From: Bog-473 sp963788585
GTDB lineage: Bacteria; Actinomycetota; Acidimicrobiia; Acidimicrobiales; RAAP-2
NCBI GenBank assembly: GCA_963788585.1
Contig: CAWBHA010000006.1
Location: 372,001-436,000, forward strand
DNA length: 64,000 nt
Reading direction: 5' to 3'
Positions 24,972-34,629 of this stretch are shown here, one piece after another (within the stretch, counting starts at the first letter, position 1; each line of letters opens with the position of its first letter). The position numbers were made by a program, and so were the translations under genes. The notes under the pieces were generated by a model. The model saw only the letters and a list, made by a program, of their open reading frames with translations. It made no database searches and was not told the DNA's origin.

Positions 24972-25684
24972 ATGGCGCGCCACCGCGCCGCGGGGTCACC
25001 GCTCCCGGCCGGCGAGGAGAAGACGGCGCGGGTCCGCGCCATGTTCGACACCATCGCGCCGCGCTACGACCTGATGAACCGTCTGATGACCTTCGGGCTG
25101 GACCGGGGGTGGCGGCACGGCACGGTCAGCGCGTTGGGCCTGCCGCCTGGCGCCCGGGTCCTCGATCTCGCGTGCGGGACCGGCGACCTGTCCCGGCTCG
25201 GTCTGCGCCGCGGCTACGAGGTGGTCGGTGCCGACCTGAGCGCGGGGATGCTGGCGGCCAACGGCGCGCCCTGCCCGCTGGTCGAGGCCGACGGCAGCCG
25301 GCTCCCCTTCGCCACCGGGGCCTTCGACGGCCTCCTGTGCGGTTACGCGCTGCGCAACTTCACCGATCTGGCCGCGACCCTGGGCGAGTGCGCGCGGGTG
25401 CTGCGCCCCGGGGGGCGCCTCGCCGTGCTCGAGGTCGACGCCCCCACGGCGCGGCTGTGGCGGGCCGGCTACGACCTGTGGTTCACCAAGGCGGTGCCGG
25501 CGCTGGGCGCCGCCCTCTCGGACGGTGAGGCCTACCGGTACCTCCCCCGCTCGGTGGCGTACCTGCCCCCGGCGCCGGCGCTCCGCCACCTGCTGCTCGA
25601 CGCCGGCTTCTCCGGCGTGGGGATCCGACCCCTCGCCGGCGGCCTCAGCCAGCTGATCGTCGCCACGCGGCGGGTCTGCCGTGA
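24972..25684 (+). CDS. menG: Demethylmenaquinone methyltransferase, 3' end frameshifted
   Basis: UbiE/MenG family enzyme that makes menaquinone from demethylmenaquinone. RAMFDTIAPRYDLMNRLMTFGLDRGWR and the SAM motif VLDLACGTGDLS are typical, with LRNFTDLA further on. As written the frame has no stop after ATRRV and runs on inside menF. Adding one G to the GGG at 25672-25674 gives ATRRGLP and a TGA at 25682-25684 that overlaps the menF GTG as GTGA, exactly the junction style of this genome. I therefore place the end at 25684 and infer a one-base deletion, possibly a consensus error. Confidence 0.85.
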
Positions 25685-26961
25685 CCGAGGCCCTGCACGC
25701 GCGTTCGGTGCCGCTCGAGTACGGCCCCGACGCGCTCCAGTTCGACGGCAGCCCGACCGTCTTGTTCGACCGCCCCGGACTGACCTTGGTCGGCTGGGGC
25801 ACGGCGCAGTTGGTCGAGGCGGCCGAAGCCGAGGCCGCGCTGGCCGCCATCCCCTGCGACGACGCCGTCGGTTGCCTCGGGTCGGGCGCCGTCGCGCTCG
25901 GCGCGTTGCCCTTCGACGATGCGATGGCCGGGAAGCTGGTCATCCCGCGCTTCACTCTGGGGATCGCGCGTGGCGCCGACGCCGTGGTCCGGCGCTGGGC
26001 CACCGCGGTGGGACCGGCCGACACACCGTTGCCCACCACCGAAGAGCTTTTCGACGCGGTCATCTGGCAGTACGGGACCACGCCCGACCTCGCCGCGGAC
26101 CCCGGCGTGCGCGGTCTGACCACCGGCATGGACTCGCAGGCCTACGGCGCCATGGTGCGCGAGGCCGTGGCCATTCTCGCGGCGCCCGGGTCCGCGCTGC
26201 GCAAGGTCGTGCTGTCCCGCCCCGTCACCGTTGTGCTCGACGGCCCCCTGCACCTCTCGGCCGTGCTGCGCCGCCTGCGCGCCGGCGAGCCCAACTGCAC
26301 CGTCTTCTCCATGCCCGTCCCCGACGGCGTCTTCTTCGGCGCCACGCCCGAGCTCCTCGTCGCCCGCCACGGGGACCGGGTGGCCTGCCATCCCCTCGCC
26401 GGGACCGTGCCACGCGGCGACACCGCCCGTCTCGACGCCGACGCCCAGCGCGACCTGGCCCGGTCTTCGAAGAACCGCGCCGAGCACCGCTACGTCGTCG
26501 AGGAGATCGTCGCCACCCTGGGGCCGTACTGCGACCCCCTCGTCCTGCCCGACGAGCCCTCGCTCGTCACCTTCCGCTCGGTGGCGCACCTCGGGACGCG
26601 CATCGACGGCGTGCTGGCCCGCCCCACCGGCGTGCTCGAGCTCCTGGGCCGCCTGCACCCGACGCCGGCGGTGGGCGGCACCCCGCGCGCCGACGCCCTC
26701 GCCTTCATCGAACGGCACGAGGCCGGCAGCCGGGGGTACTGGGCCGGTCCCGTCGGGTGGGTGGGAGCCGGCGGCGACGGCGAGTGGGTGATCGGGATCC
26801 GCAGCGCCCAGCTGCACCACGACGGCACCACGGTCACGCTGCGCGCCGGCGGGGGCGTCGTCGCCGGGTCGGAGCCCGGCCCCGAGGCGGCGGAGGCCAA
26901 CGTCAAGCTGGCCACGGTGCTCGATGCCGTCGTGCCCGGCGCCTCAGTGCAGCTGCGGTGA
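25681..26961 (+). CDS. menF: Isochorismate synthase
   Basis: Converts chorismate to isochorismate, first committed step of menaquinone (or of a salicylate-type siderophore). 426 residues from the GTG at 25681. The chorismate-binding core includes FFGATPELLV, HPLAGTVPRG, the SKNRAEHRYVVEEI helix and the signature RLHPTPAVGGTP, with GYWAGPVGWV near the end. Its neighbour menG favours the menaquinone role. It converges on the histidine kinase gene with an 18-base overlap of ends. Confidence 0.9.
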   Translation: MTEALHARSVPLEYGPDALQFDGSPTVLFDRPGLTLVGWGTAQLVEAAEAEAALAAIPCDDAVGCLGSGAVALGALPFDDAMAGKLVIPRFTLGIARGADAVVRRWATAVGPADTPLPTTEELFDAVIWQYGTTPDLAADPGVRGLTTGMDSQAYGAMVREAVAILAAPGSALRKVVLSRPVTVVLDGPLHLSAVLRRLRAGEPNCTVFSMPVPDGVFFGATPELLVARHGDRVACHPLAGTVPRGDTARLDADAQRDLARSSKNRAEHRYVVEEIVATLGPYCDPLVLPDEPSLVTFRSVAHLGTRIDGVLARPTGVLELLGRLHPTPAVGGTPRADALAFIERHEAGSRGYWAGPVGWVGAGGDGEWVIGIRSAQLHHDGTTVTLRAGGGVVAGSEPGPEAAEANVKLATVLDAVVPGASVQLR

Positions 26962-28449
26962 CGGTGAGGCGACAGGCGGCGCGTCCGCGGCGGCCGCGAC
27001 GTAGGTGGCGGCCAGCGGGAGCTTGACCACGAGGCTCGCCCCGTTCCCGGGGGTCGACAACACCTCGGCGCTGCCGTGGAGGGCCTCGGCGATGGCGCGG
27101 ACGATGGCCAGCCCCAGCCCGGTCCCCGTGGCCGAGCGCGACGGGTCGCCCTGGTAGAAGCGATCGAAGACGCGTGCCCGCTCGGCTGCGGAGATGCCCG
27201 GTCCGTTGTCGGACACCTTGATGAAGCCCATCCGCTGATCCACCCCCGTCGCCACGTTCACCTCCGTACCCGGCGGCGTGTGGGCCAGCGCGTTGCGCAC
27301 CAGGTTGTGGGCCACCTGGGCCAGTCGCTCGCTGTCGCCCAGCGCGATCACCGGCGGGCCGGGCTCGAGCGTGAGGTGGTGCCCGTGCTCGACGGCGTTG
27401 GAGTCGCCCACCGCGTCGGCGCAGATGCGCTGCAGGTCGACCGGGTCGGCCCGCAGGGGTCGGCCCCGGTCCAGCTCGGCGAGCAGGAGCAGGTCCTCGA
27501 CGAGGCCGCCCATCCGGGTCGCCTCCTCTTCGATCCGCTTGAGCGCCTTCTGCCGCCCGGCCTCGTCGGAAAAGCCGCCCTTGCCGAGCAGCTCCGCGTA
27601 GCCCCGGATGGAGGTGAGGGGCGTTCGCAGCTCGTGCGACGCGTCGGCCACGAACTGGCGCAGCCGCTCCTCCGAGGAGGACTTCTCGGTGAAGGCCTGC
27701 TCGATCTGCGTCAGCATCTCGTTCAACGCGGAGCCGAGGCGGCCGACCTCCGTGCCCGGACGTCCCTCGTCCACGCGCCGGGTCAGGTCGCCCGACGCGA
27801 TGGCGTCCGCCGTGCCCGCCATCAAGCGCAACGGCCGCAGGCCTCGGCGCACGACCGCGAACACCAGGACGCCCATGGCCAGCAGCACGGCGAGGCTGGC
27901 GAGGAGCTCGACCCGACGCAGCGAACTGAGCGTGTCGTTGGTCGGGTTCAACGAGAGGGAGGTGACCAGCGTCCCCTGCGGCACGGTGACGGCGACGGTG
28001 CGGTACTGGCCGTCGGGGTCACCCGAACTGCCCAGCACCACAGCGCTCGAGTCGGGGTGGAACGCGCCGGCGTAGCGGCCGACGCGCACGCGGCTGTAGA
28101 TGTCGGGCACCTGCTGCACGGGGATGTCCTTGGTCAGGATCGGCGCCGGGTCCGGCTGCGTCGGCGGTCCCGAGGGCCGGCGCAGGATCACCTTTCCGTC
28201 GCGGTCGACCACCGTGAGGTAGACGTCGGAGGAGACACGGCGCGACAGGGCGGTCTGGGAGAGCGGCAGATGGTGCTCCGCGCTGAACGTGAGGTAGTTG
28301 AAGCCGAGCGCCTCGTTCTGCGCCAGCGTGTTGTCGGCCTGGCCGAAGAGGAAGGAGCGGACGGACGCGTAGGTCACCACGTCGGCGACCAGGAGCCCGA
28401 TCACAAGCAGCAACGCCATGACGGCGACGAGCCGCTTTTGGAGGCTCAT
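26944..28449 (-). CDS. Sensor histidine kinase
   Basis: 501 residues. Membrane helices near residues 8-28 and 188-208 frame an extracytoplasmic sensor of about 160 residues. A HAMP linker follows (RPLRLMAGTADAIASGDLTRRV). The phospho-acceptor His is in FVADASHELRTPLTSIRGY; ATP-binding boxes are NLVRNALAHT, DNGPGIS and GTGLGLAIV. The ATG overlaps the response regulator stop (ATGA). The layout is like actinobacterial OmpR-type pairs; the stimulus is unknown. Confidence 0.92.
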   Translation of the reverse strand: MSLQKRLVAVMALLLVIGLLVADVVTYASVRSFLFGQADNTLAQNEALGFNYLTFSAEHHLPLSQTALSRRVSSDVYLTVVDRDGKVILRRPSGPPTQPDPAPILTKDIPVQQVPDIYSRVRVGRYAGAFHPDSSAVVLGSSGDPDGQYRTVAVTVPQGTLVTSLSLNPTNDTLSSLRRVELLASLAVLLAMGVLVFAVVRRGLRPLRLMAGTADAIASGDLTRRVDEGRPGTEVGRLGSALNEMLTQIEQAFTEKSSSEERLRQFVADASHELRTPLTSIRGYAELLGKGGFSDEAGRQKALKRIEEEATRMGGLVEDLLLLAELDRGRPLRADPVDLQRICADAVGDSNAVEHGHHLTLEPGPPVIALGDSERLAQVAHNLVRNALAHTPPGTEVNVATGVDQRMGFIKVSDNGPGISAAERARVFDRFYQGDPSRSATGTGLGLAIVRAIAEALHGSAEVLSTPGNGASLVVKLPLAATYVAAAADAPPVASPSPQLH

Positions 28450-29150
28450 CCTTCCCGGGGCAGTCGCAGGGTGTAGCCGACACGACGGATCGTGTGGATC
28501 AGGGCCGGGTCCCGCTCGTCGACCTTCTTGCGCAGGTAGCTGATGTAGGTCTCGACGATGTTGGGGTCGCCGTGGAAGTCGAAACCCCACACGTTGTCGA
28601 GCAGCTCGGACTTCGAGATCACCCGCCGGGCGTTCTCGAGCAGGTAGCGCAAGAGGTTGAACTCGGTCGCCGTCAGGTCGATGGACAGTTCGTCGCGCCA
28701 CACCTCGTGGGTGTCGACGTTCATGGTGAGGTCGGCGAACTGGAGGATCGACGTGTCCGCCGCCGCCATCTCGCCTGCGCGGCGCAGGATGGCGCCGACC
28801 CGCGCCGTCAGCTCCTCGATGCTGAAGGGCTTCGTCACGTAGTCGTCGCCCATGCTGAGGCCCTCGACCTTGTCCTGGGTGGTGTCGCGAGCGGTCAAGA
28901 AGACCACGGGCACGTGCTCGCCCTGGTTGCGCAGCCGGCGGCAGACCTCGTTGCCGTCGAAGTCGGGCAGCATGACGTCGAGCATCACCAGGTTGGGGCG
29001 GAAGCTGCGCACCTGCTCCAGCGCCTCCGCGCCCGTCGAGGCCACGCCGACCTGGTAGCCCTCGAAGGACAAGGCGTCCGAGAGCAGCTCGGCGATGTTC
29101 GGCTCGTCGTCGACGACGAGGATCCGGGCCGGAGGCGTGTCCAGCGTCAT
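28446..29150 (-). CDS. OmpR-family response regulator
   Basis: 234 residues. Receiver domain with ILVVDDEPNIAELL, the phosphorylated Asp in VMLDVMLPD, and the conserved Lys in YVTKPFS. The C-terminal winged helix (DLTATEFNLLRYLLENARRV, DPNIVETYISYLRKKV, IHTIRRVGYTLR) is typical of OmpR/PhoB. It starts one base after the end of the mannosyltransferase gene and overlaps its kinase by 4 bases, so the three probably form one transcript. Confidence 0.94.
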   Translation of the reverse strand: MTLDTPPARILVVDDEPNIAELLSDALSFEGYQVGVASTGAEALEQVRSFRPNLVMLDVMLPDFDGNEVCRRLRNQGEHVPVVFLTARDTTQDKVEGLSMGDDYVTKPFSIEELTARVGAILRRAGEMAAADTSILQFADLTMNVDTHEVWRDELSIDLTATEFNLLRYLLENARRVISKSELLDNVWGFDFHGDPNIVETYISYLRKKVDERDPALIHTIRRVGYTLRLPREG

Positions 29151-29151
29151 G

Positions 29152-29970
29152 TCACCGCGCCACGCGCACGGACTCACCCGTGTCGACACCGCCGGAGCCG
29201 TTGGTGGGGCCGTCCCCCGGCATGCCCTTGCCCCGCCGACCGCCCACCGCCGCCCGCAGGCCCCGGACCAGCCGGCCGAGGGCCCACCAGGTGACCAGGC
29301 CGAACGCCTCGACCACGATGACGGTCGACATCTTCGACTCGCCCGCCGCCCGGTCGATGAAGCTGATCGGCACCTCGGTGATGCCACCGCCGTGTTCCTT
29401 GGCCCGATAGGTCATCTCGATCTGGAACCCGTAGCCCTCGGCCCGGATCCGCTCGAGGTCGAGCTGGCGCAGGATGCGCGCCGAGTAACAGCGGTAGCCC
29501 GCGGTGGAGTCGGCCACGCCGAGGCCCAGCATCAGGTTGGCGTAGATGTTGCCGCCCTTCGACACGAGATGGCGGTACCACGCCCACTTGGGGATGGACC
29601 CGCCCTGCACGTAGCGCGACCCGATCGCGACGTCGAAGCCGTCCCCCACCGGAGCGACCAGAGTGGGCAGGGCGGCCGGGTCGTGCGAGAAGTCCGCGTC
29701 GATCTCGACGAAGGCGTCGTAGCCCCGCTCGAGCCCCCAGGCGAAGCCGGCCCTGTAGGCGCTCCCCAGCCCGGACTTCGTGCTGCGCGCCAGCAGGTGC
29801 ACGTCGGGCAGGTCGGCGGCGGCGGCCTTGACCAGGTCGGCCGTGCCGTCGGGGCTCCCGTCGTCGACGACGAGCACACCCGCCTGGGGCAGGCTCTCGT
29901 GGATGCGCTGGAGCATCCGCTCGATGTTCTCCGACTCGTTGTAGGTCGGAATGACCACCAGGGGCCTCAT
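29152..29970 (-). CDS. Polyprenol-phosphate mannosyltransferase (DPM1-like)
   Basis: GT2 family, 272 residues. VVIPTYNESENIERML, VVDDGSPDGTADL and the DXD-like motif in VEIDADFSHDP are those of polyprenol monophosphomannose synthase (Ppm1/DPM1). That enzyme makes the mannose donor for lipoarabinomannan-type glycans and protein mannosylation. The C-terminus is basic, with no fused acyltransferase domain. A GT87 mannosyltransferase 3.3 kb away could be a user of the product. Confidence 0.88.
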   Translation of the reverse strand: MRPLVVIPTYNESENIERMLQRIHESLPQAGVLVVDDGSPDGTADLVKAAAADLPDVHLLARSTKSGLGSAYRAGFAWGLERGYDAFVEIDADFSHDPAALPTLVAPVGDGFDVAIGSRYVQGGSIPKWAWYRHLVSKGGNIYANLMLGLGVADSTAGYRCYSARILRQLDLERIRAEGYGFQIEMTYRAKEHGGGITEVPISFIDRAAGESKMSTVIVVEAFGLVTWWALGRLVRGLRAAVGGRRGKGMPGDGPTNGSGGVDTGESVRVAR

Positions 29971-29977
29971 GGAGGGC

Positions 29978-29983
29978 AGTCTA
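29978..29983 (-). promoter_or_regulatory. Leaderless-type -10 box of the mannosyltransferase operon
   Basis: TAGACT on the complement followed by 7 bases and the ATG at 29970. Confidence 0.5.
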
Positions 29984-30063
29984 GGAGGTGGTGCCGCCCC
30001 GGCTTCGGCACACTCGGCGCGGCGGGCGGCACGTCCCCGCCCTGGTCCGGGCCGATCCGGGCC

Positions 30064-31233
30064 CTAGAAGTCCACCGGTTCCGCCGCGTCCGCCCGGCCC
30101 GGCCCCGGCTCCACCACCCCGTCGGGGCCCCGGCGCAGCTCGCGGACGATCACCTGGAGCGCACCGCCGATCGGGATGCCGATGAGCGCGCCGACGAAGG
30201 TGCCGAGGCCGCCCGCCACCTTCCCGCCCAGGGTGGCGCCCACCAGGACCGCGATCAACACCCAGAAGGGGTTGAGCTGGACGGTCCTGCTCATGATGAC
30301 CGGGTTGAGCACGTGGTTCTCGATCTGCTGGTACACCAGGAACACGATCAGCATCACGATCCCAGCCGGCACCGAATGGATGGCCGCGATGACGACGACC
30401 GGGAGGCCGGCCAGCAGGCCACCCACGAGGGGGAGGAGGTCCACCAGGGCCACGAAGACCCCGAGCAGGAGGGCGAACGGCACGCCGAGGATCGCCAGGG
30501 TCACCCCGGAGATGACCCCGGCGATGATGGAGGTCAGGCCGTTCCCGATCATGTAGCCGGTGACCGAGCGAATCGACTCGTCGATCACGCGGTTCAGCCG
30601 GTTCGCCGTGTGGGGGCGGAACAGACCGAGGAAGCCGCGCCACATCCGCGGCGCCTCGAGCATCGTGAAGAAGGTGAGGACGGCAATGGTGACGATGGAG
30701 ACGACGGTCGAGACCGCCGCCTCGCCGACGGAGAACGCAGTGGCGGGCTTGAGCACCTTGGTGAGCTGCGAGGTCAGCTTGGCCGATCCCTCCGAGAGGT
30801 ACTTCTGCAGGTGCAGGCGGAAGACGAGCCGCCCGAGCGGCCCGTGGCCCTTCTTGGCCTCGGCCACCAGGTGCGGCACCTGTTGGCCGAAGTGCACGGC
30901 GGCGGTCACCAGCGGCTCGGTGAACAGGTACACCAGCCCGCCCAGCGCGACCGCACCGAGCAGGAAGACGAGGACGGTCGCGCCGCCGTGGGACAAGCCG
31001 TGCCGGTGCATGAACCGCGTGGCCGGCGTCGTGAGCAGCGTGAAGAAGAAGGCGATGATCACGTACACGACGATCGTGCGCAGGACCCAGAGCCCGAGGA
31101 TGACCGCCGCGTTGAGGTCCAACAGCAAAATGACCACGACGACCGCCACGACGATCGTGCCCAACGGGATGCCGCGCCGATCGGCGCTGCCCGTGAGCCG
31201 GGACCGCCAGGTGTCGTGAGCCTCAGCGGCCAT
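30064..31233 (-). CDS. AI-2E-type (PerM/TqsA family) membrane permease
   Basis: 389 residues with about seven or eight membrane helices. Family features are the long central soluble region and the C-terminal helices with FVALVDLLPLVGGLLAGLP, IENHVLNPVIMSRTV and LLVGATLGGKVAGGLGTFVGALIGIP in outline. The family includes exporters of AI-2 and Na+/H+ antiporters, so the substrate is open. ATG at 31233; divergent from the YbhN-type gene. Confidence 0.85.
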   Translation of the reverse strand: MAAEAHDTWRSRLTGSADRRGIPLGTIVVAVVVVILLLDLNAAVILGLWVLRTIVVYVIIAFFFTLLTTPATRFMHRHGLSHGGATVLVFLLGAVALGGLVYLFTEPLVTAAVHFGQQVPHLVAEAKKGHGPLGRLVFRLHLQKYLSEGSAKLTSQLTKVLKPATAFSVGEAAVSTVVSIVTIAVLTFFTMLEAPRMWRGFLGLFRPHTANRLNRVIDESIRSVTGYMIGNGLTSIIAGVISGVTLAILGVPFALLLGVFVALVDLLPLVGGLLAGLPVVVIAAIHSVPAGIVMLIVFLVYQQIENHVLNPVIMSRTVQLNPFWVLIAVLVGATLGGKVAGGLGTFVGALIGIPIGGALQVIVRELRRGPDGVVEPGPGRADAAEPVDF

Positions 31234-31295
31234 GGCCCAAGCTTGGCAGCTCCCACCTCCGAAGATGCGGTTCTTCGGGCGCCCGGCGTGCAAGC

Positions 31296-32453
31296 ATGAG
31301 TCCGATGGACCAGGGCGCGCCGGGAGAGACCGGAACACCACCCCACGCGGAGGAAAACCCGCCGGACCAACCTGCGGCGGTGCAACCTCCGGCGGTGCAA
31401 CCTCCGGCAACCGAGCGGGTGCACCGGCAGTGGCTGCCCTTCCTCCCGCGCAACGTCAAGATCACCCTCGGCATCCTGCTGGTGTTCTTCCTCGGCGAGT
31501 ACGTCCTGCTGCCCGAGCTGGCGAGCGCGCGCCGGGAGTTCCACCAACTGAGCCATCTCAATTTCCTCTGGCTCATCCTCGGGGCGTTGCTCGAGATCGC
31601 CGCGCTCGTGGCCTACGCGGAGTTGACGCACACGGTGCTCTCCCCCGGTGCGCCCGACCGCTTCCGCCTCTTCCGCATCAACATGTGGGCGCTGGCCATC
31701 AGCCACACGCTGCCGGGCGGCACGGTGCCCGGCACGGCCGCCAGCTACCGCCTCCTGACCGAATCCGACGTGTCGGGGAGCACCGCCGCCTTCGGCTTGG
31801 CGACCCAGGGCATCGGCTCGGCCGTGGTGCTCAACATCATTTTCTGGCTGGCGCTGCTCATCTCCATCCCCCTGCAGGGCTACAACCCTCTGTACGGCTT
31901 CGCCGCCATCCTCGGCGTGCTGCTGCTCGCCATCTTCGGCGGCGTCGTCTTCTTCCTCATCCGCGGCGAGCGGCCGGCTGCGCTGTTGGTGAAGAAGGTG
32001 GCGGACCGCCTCCCCTTCGTGCGGGCCGAGACGGTCACCGCGCTCGTGCAGAAGGTGGCGGACCGAATGAAGATCCTGGTCACGAGCTCGGACCTCCTGC
32101 TCAAGGCGGGCATCTGGGCCGCCGCCAACTGGCTGCTCGATTGCGCCTCGCTCTACGTGTTCTGCCTGGCCTTCGGTGCCCGCGTCTCCCCCATCGACGT
32201 GCTGGTGGCGTACGGGCTGGCCAACATCCTCGCCGTCATCCCGCTCACGCCGAGCGGCCTCGGCGTGGTCGAGTTGACCATCGTGGCGGTGCTCAAGGGC
32301 TTCGGTGTGCCGGGCGGCATCGCCGCGGCCGGCGTCCTCAGCTGGCGCCTCGTGAACTTCTGGCTCCCGATCCCCTTCGGCGGCGCGAGCTACGTGTCGT
32401 TGCGCGTCAAGCGCACACGCGCGTCGGCGGGAGCCAGGGCAGTCACGCCCTGA
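31296..32453 (+). CDS. YbhN/MprF-type flippase-like membrane protein
   Basis: 385 residues. The N-terminal 45 residues are Pro-rich, with a short tandem repeat (AVQPP, DNA about 31373-31405), then about eight membrane helices of the lysylphosphatidylglycerol-synthase transmembrane family. SHTLPGGTVPGTAASYRLL and IPLTPSGLGVVELTIVAVL are its two signature loops. The family probably flips lipids; no synthase domain is attached. A second ATG at 31305 is an alternative start. The methyltransferase gene starts 7 bases downstream. Confidence 0.85.
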   Translation: MSPMDQGAPGETGTPPHAEENPPDQPAAVQPPAVQPPATERVHRQWLPFLPRNVKITLGILLVFFLGEYVLLPELASARREFHQLSHLNFLWLILGALLEIAALVAYAELTHTVLSPGAPDRFRLFRINMWALAISHTLPGGTVPGTAASYRLLTESDVSGSTAAFGLATQGIGSAVVLNIIFWLALLISIPLQGYNPLYGFAAILGVLLLAIFGGVVFFLIRGERPAALLVKKVADRLPFVRAETVTALVQKVADRMKILVTSSDLLLKAGIWAAANWLLDCASLYVFCLAFGARVSPIDVLVAYGLANILAVIPLTPSGLGVVELTIVAVLKGFGVPGGIAAAGVLSWRLVNFWLPIPFGGASYVSLRVKRTRASAGARAVTP

Positions 32454-32460
32454 CGGCCCG

Positions 32461-33291
32461 GTGACGCCCTCCGGACGTCCCTCGGTCGCTGCGCGCTGGG
32501 AGGCGGCCCAACGCGGCCGGCTCGCGCCGACCCGTCCCTCGACGCCCGGCGGCGACGTCGAAGCGGAGACGCGTCTCTACCGCGACGTCGCCGGGACGTT
32601 GGCGCCGGCCCTCGGCCATCCCGCCGGGCTCGCGCTGCGCACCCGCGTCGTCGACGCGCAGGTGGCGCACGCCCTGGGTCGTGGCGTCGAGCAGGTGGTC
32701 CTCGTCGGCGCCGGCTACGACGGGCGTGCGCTGCGCTTCGGCAACGGCGGCACGCGCTGGTTCGAGGTCGACCGGCCCTCCGTGCTGACCGACAAGGAGG
32801 CGCGCCTACGGGCCCTGGGCATCGCGGCGGCCAACCGGCGCGCCGTTGCGGCCGACCTCGGGGAGGCCCACGGGGAGGTTGGGGTGCTCGGGGACCTCGG
32901 GGACGCCCTCGAGGCGGCGGGCCACCGGACCGACCGTCGGTCGCTCTTCGTCTGCGAGGGGGTGCTCGCCGCGCTCGCGCTCGCGGCCGCGGCCACGCTG
33001 TGCGAGACCCTCCGCGCCCGCGCGGCAGCCGGCAGCACCTTGGTGGCGGCGTTCCCGGTGTTCCCCGATGCCGCCGCACCGGCGCGCGCCGTGCGGGACG
33101 CGACGGGTCTCTTGTGGCGGGCGGCGGGCGAGTCGCGGCGCGACGAGTACCGGCCCGGCGACCCCGAGAAGCTGTTGGTCGTCACCGGGTGGCGTGCGAT
33201 ACATACCGAGGCGACGGCCGAGCAACGGCTCGACCGCGGGGCGCGTCTGTTGCTCACCGTCTCGGAGCCCGCTGCCACGCCAGGACGCTGA
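32461..33291 (+). CDS. LCMT-type SAM-dependent methyltransferase
   Basis: 276 residues from the GTG at 32461. The leucine-carboxyl-methyltransferase-like family common in actinobacteria is marked by ALRTRVVDAQV, VVLVGAGYDGRALRF, WFEVDRPSVLTDKEARL and VCEGVLAAL. Members methylate small acids or peptide ends; the substrate here is unknown. The gene follows the YbhN-type gene closely. Confidence 0.85.
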   Translation: MTPSGRPSVAARWEAAQRGRLAPTRPSTPGGDVEAETRLYRDVAGTLAPALGHPAGLALRTRVVDAQVAHALGRGVEQVVLVGAGYDGRALRFGNGGTRWFEVDRPSVLTDKEARLRALGIAAANRRAVAADLGEAHGEVGVLGDLGDALEAAGHRTDRRSLFVCEGVLAALALAAAATLCETLRARAAAGSTLVAAFPVFPDAAAPARAVRDATGLLWRAAGESRRDEYRPGDPEKLLVVTGWRAIHTEATAEQRLDRGARLLLTVSEPAATPGR

Positions 33292-33318
33292 GCGGCCGGC
33301 CCCGAGGGATACCGGGGG

Positions 33319-34461
33319 TCAGGAACCGGCCCCCGACGGCGCCATGCTCCGGCGGCGGGCGCGCACGGACCCACGGGCCATGGAGCACAGGACCCGGTAC
33401 ACCGCGCCCCCCACCACGAGGGCGAAGAGCAGCACGTCGCAGTCCGACACCGGGACGAGCCAGCCCCGCCCGGCGAAGGTGACGGCGGGGCCGTGGGGTA
33501 CCCACCAGTACGGGGCGGCCCACAAGAGCGACGCGACGGCGGCGGCGTACCACTCGCCGTAGCGGGGCCGGTCCGGTGCGAGGGCCAACCATGCCACCAG
33601 GAGGACGAGCCACACGAAGTGGTGCGACCACGACACGGGGCTGGCGAGGGACTCGGTGGCCTCGGCGACGAGGAGCCCGAGGACCGGGGACGAGCGGCGG
33701 TAGGCCCCCGCCGCCACGGCCAGCCCGATGCCGGCGGCGACCACCACCAAGACGAAGGTCGTCGGCGTGCTCACGGTGTGGCCCAGCCCCCGCTCGAAGG
33801 CGCCGAGCCCGCCCTGGTTGCCGATCCACGAAAGCATCCCGGCGCGCTGGGGGTCCCGGATGTAATGCGTCCAGTAGGACCACGAGGTCGACGCGTTGAC
33901 GGCGGCGGCCAGGAGACCGGCGCCGCAGAAGGACGCGACGGCGTACCCCGCGGCCCGCCCCTGCCGGGTCAACAGCAGGTAGGGGATGAGGATGGCCGGC
34001 GTCACCTTCACGGCCGCCGCCAGCCCGACCAGAACGCCCCGCGGCAGCGGCAGGTCGAGCGTCATGTCCGCCACCACCATGAGGGCGAGGATGATGTTGA
34101 CCTGCCCGAGCAGGAAATTCTGCCGGAGCGGGTCGAACAGCACGACCGGCAGCACCAGCGCCAACGCCCACCACAGGACGGTGCGCCGGTCCAATGCGGC
34201 ACACACCGCCCGCAGGCTGACCGCGACGAGCCCGAAGAGCGCAGCCAGGTTCAGCCAGGAGAACGCCACGTCGCAGACCCGCGCGGAGAGGTGCGCGAAG
34301 GGAGCGAAGAGCAGGGCGGAGAAGGGTGGGTAGGTGAACCCCAGGTGGTCGGCCGGGTAGGTCACGGTGAAGAGGTCGTTCGCCCCGGCGTGCGCGCCGC
34401 CGAGCAGGTAGGTGCCGAGATCGAGCTGGGCGTGCGCCAGGGCGAGAACGGTGACACCCAC
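33319..34461 (-). CDS. GT87-type polyprenol-linked mannosyltransferase
   Basis: 380 residues from the GTG at 34461, about nine membrane helices. An early extracytoplasmic loop with TYPADHLGFTYPPFSALLF and the segments LGQVNIILALMVVADM, VTPAILIPYLLL and SWSHHFVWLVLL are typical of the DUF2029/GT87 (PimE-like) family. The frame upstream of the GTG still encodes a plausible first helix (WAWPAVSGAVAVVG) without a start codon, while an ATG at 34550 lies in another frame, so the N-terminus may be affected by a frameshift. Probably adds mannose to cell-envelope glycolipids. Confidence 0.82.
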   Translation of the reverse strand: MGVTVLALAHAQLDLGTYLLGGAHAGANDLFTVTYPADHLGFTYPPFSALLFAPFAHLSARVCDVAFSWLNLAALFGLVAVSLRAVCAALDRRTVLWWALALVLPVVLFDPLRQNFLLGQVNIILALMVVADMTLDLPLPRGVLVGLAAAVKVTPAILIPYLLLTRQGRAAGYAVASFCGAGLLAAAVNASTSWSYWTHYIRDPQRAGMLSWIGNQGGLGAFERGLGHTVSTPTTFVLVVVAAGIGLAVAAGAYRRSSPVLGLLVAEATESLASPVSWSHHFVWLVLLVAWLALAPDRPRYGEWYAAAVASLLWAAPYWWVPHGPAVTFAGRGWLVPVSDCDVLLFALVVGGAVYRVLCSMARGSVRARRRSMAPSGAGS

Positions 34462-34629
34462 GACGGCGACCGCGCCGGAGACCGCGGGCCACGCCCACCC
34501 GCGCGGGACGCGATCGCGCGCAAGCGCAGGGCCAAGGTGTCGCCCGTCATGGTGACGGAGCGTCCCGGGGCCCGCCCGACACCGTGCCGCTTGGCGCCCC
34601 GATCGCGCCCGGACGGGACCCGGACCCGG

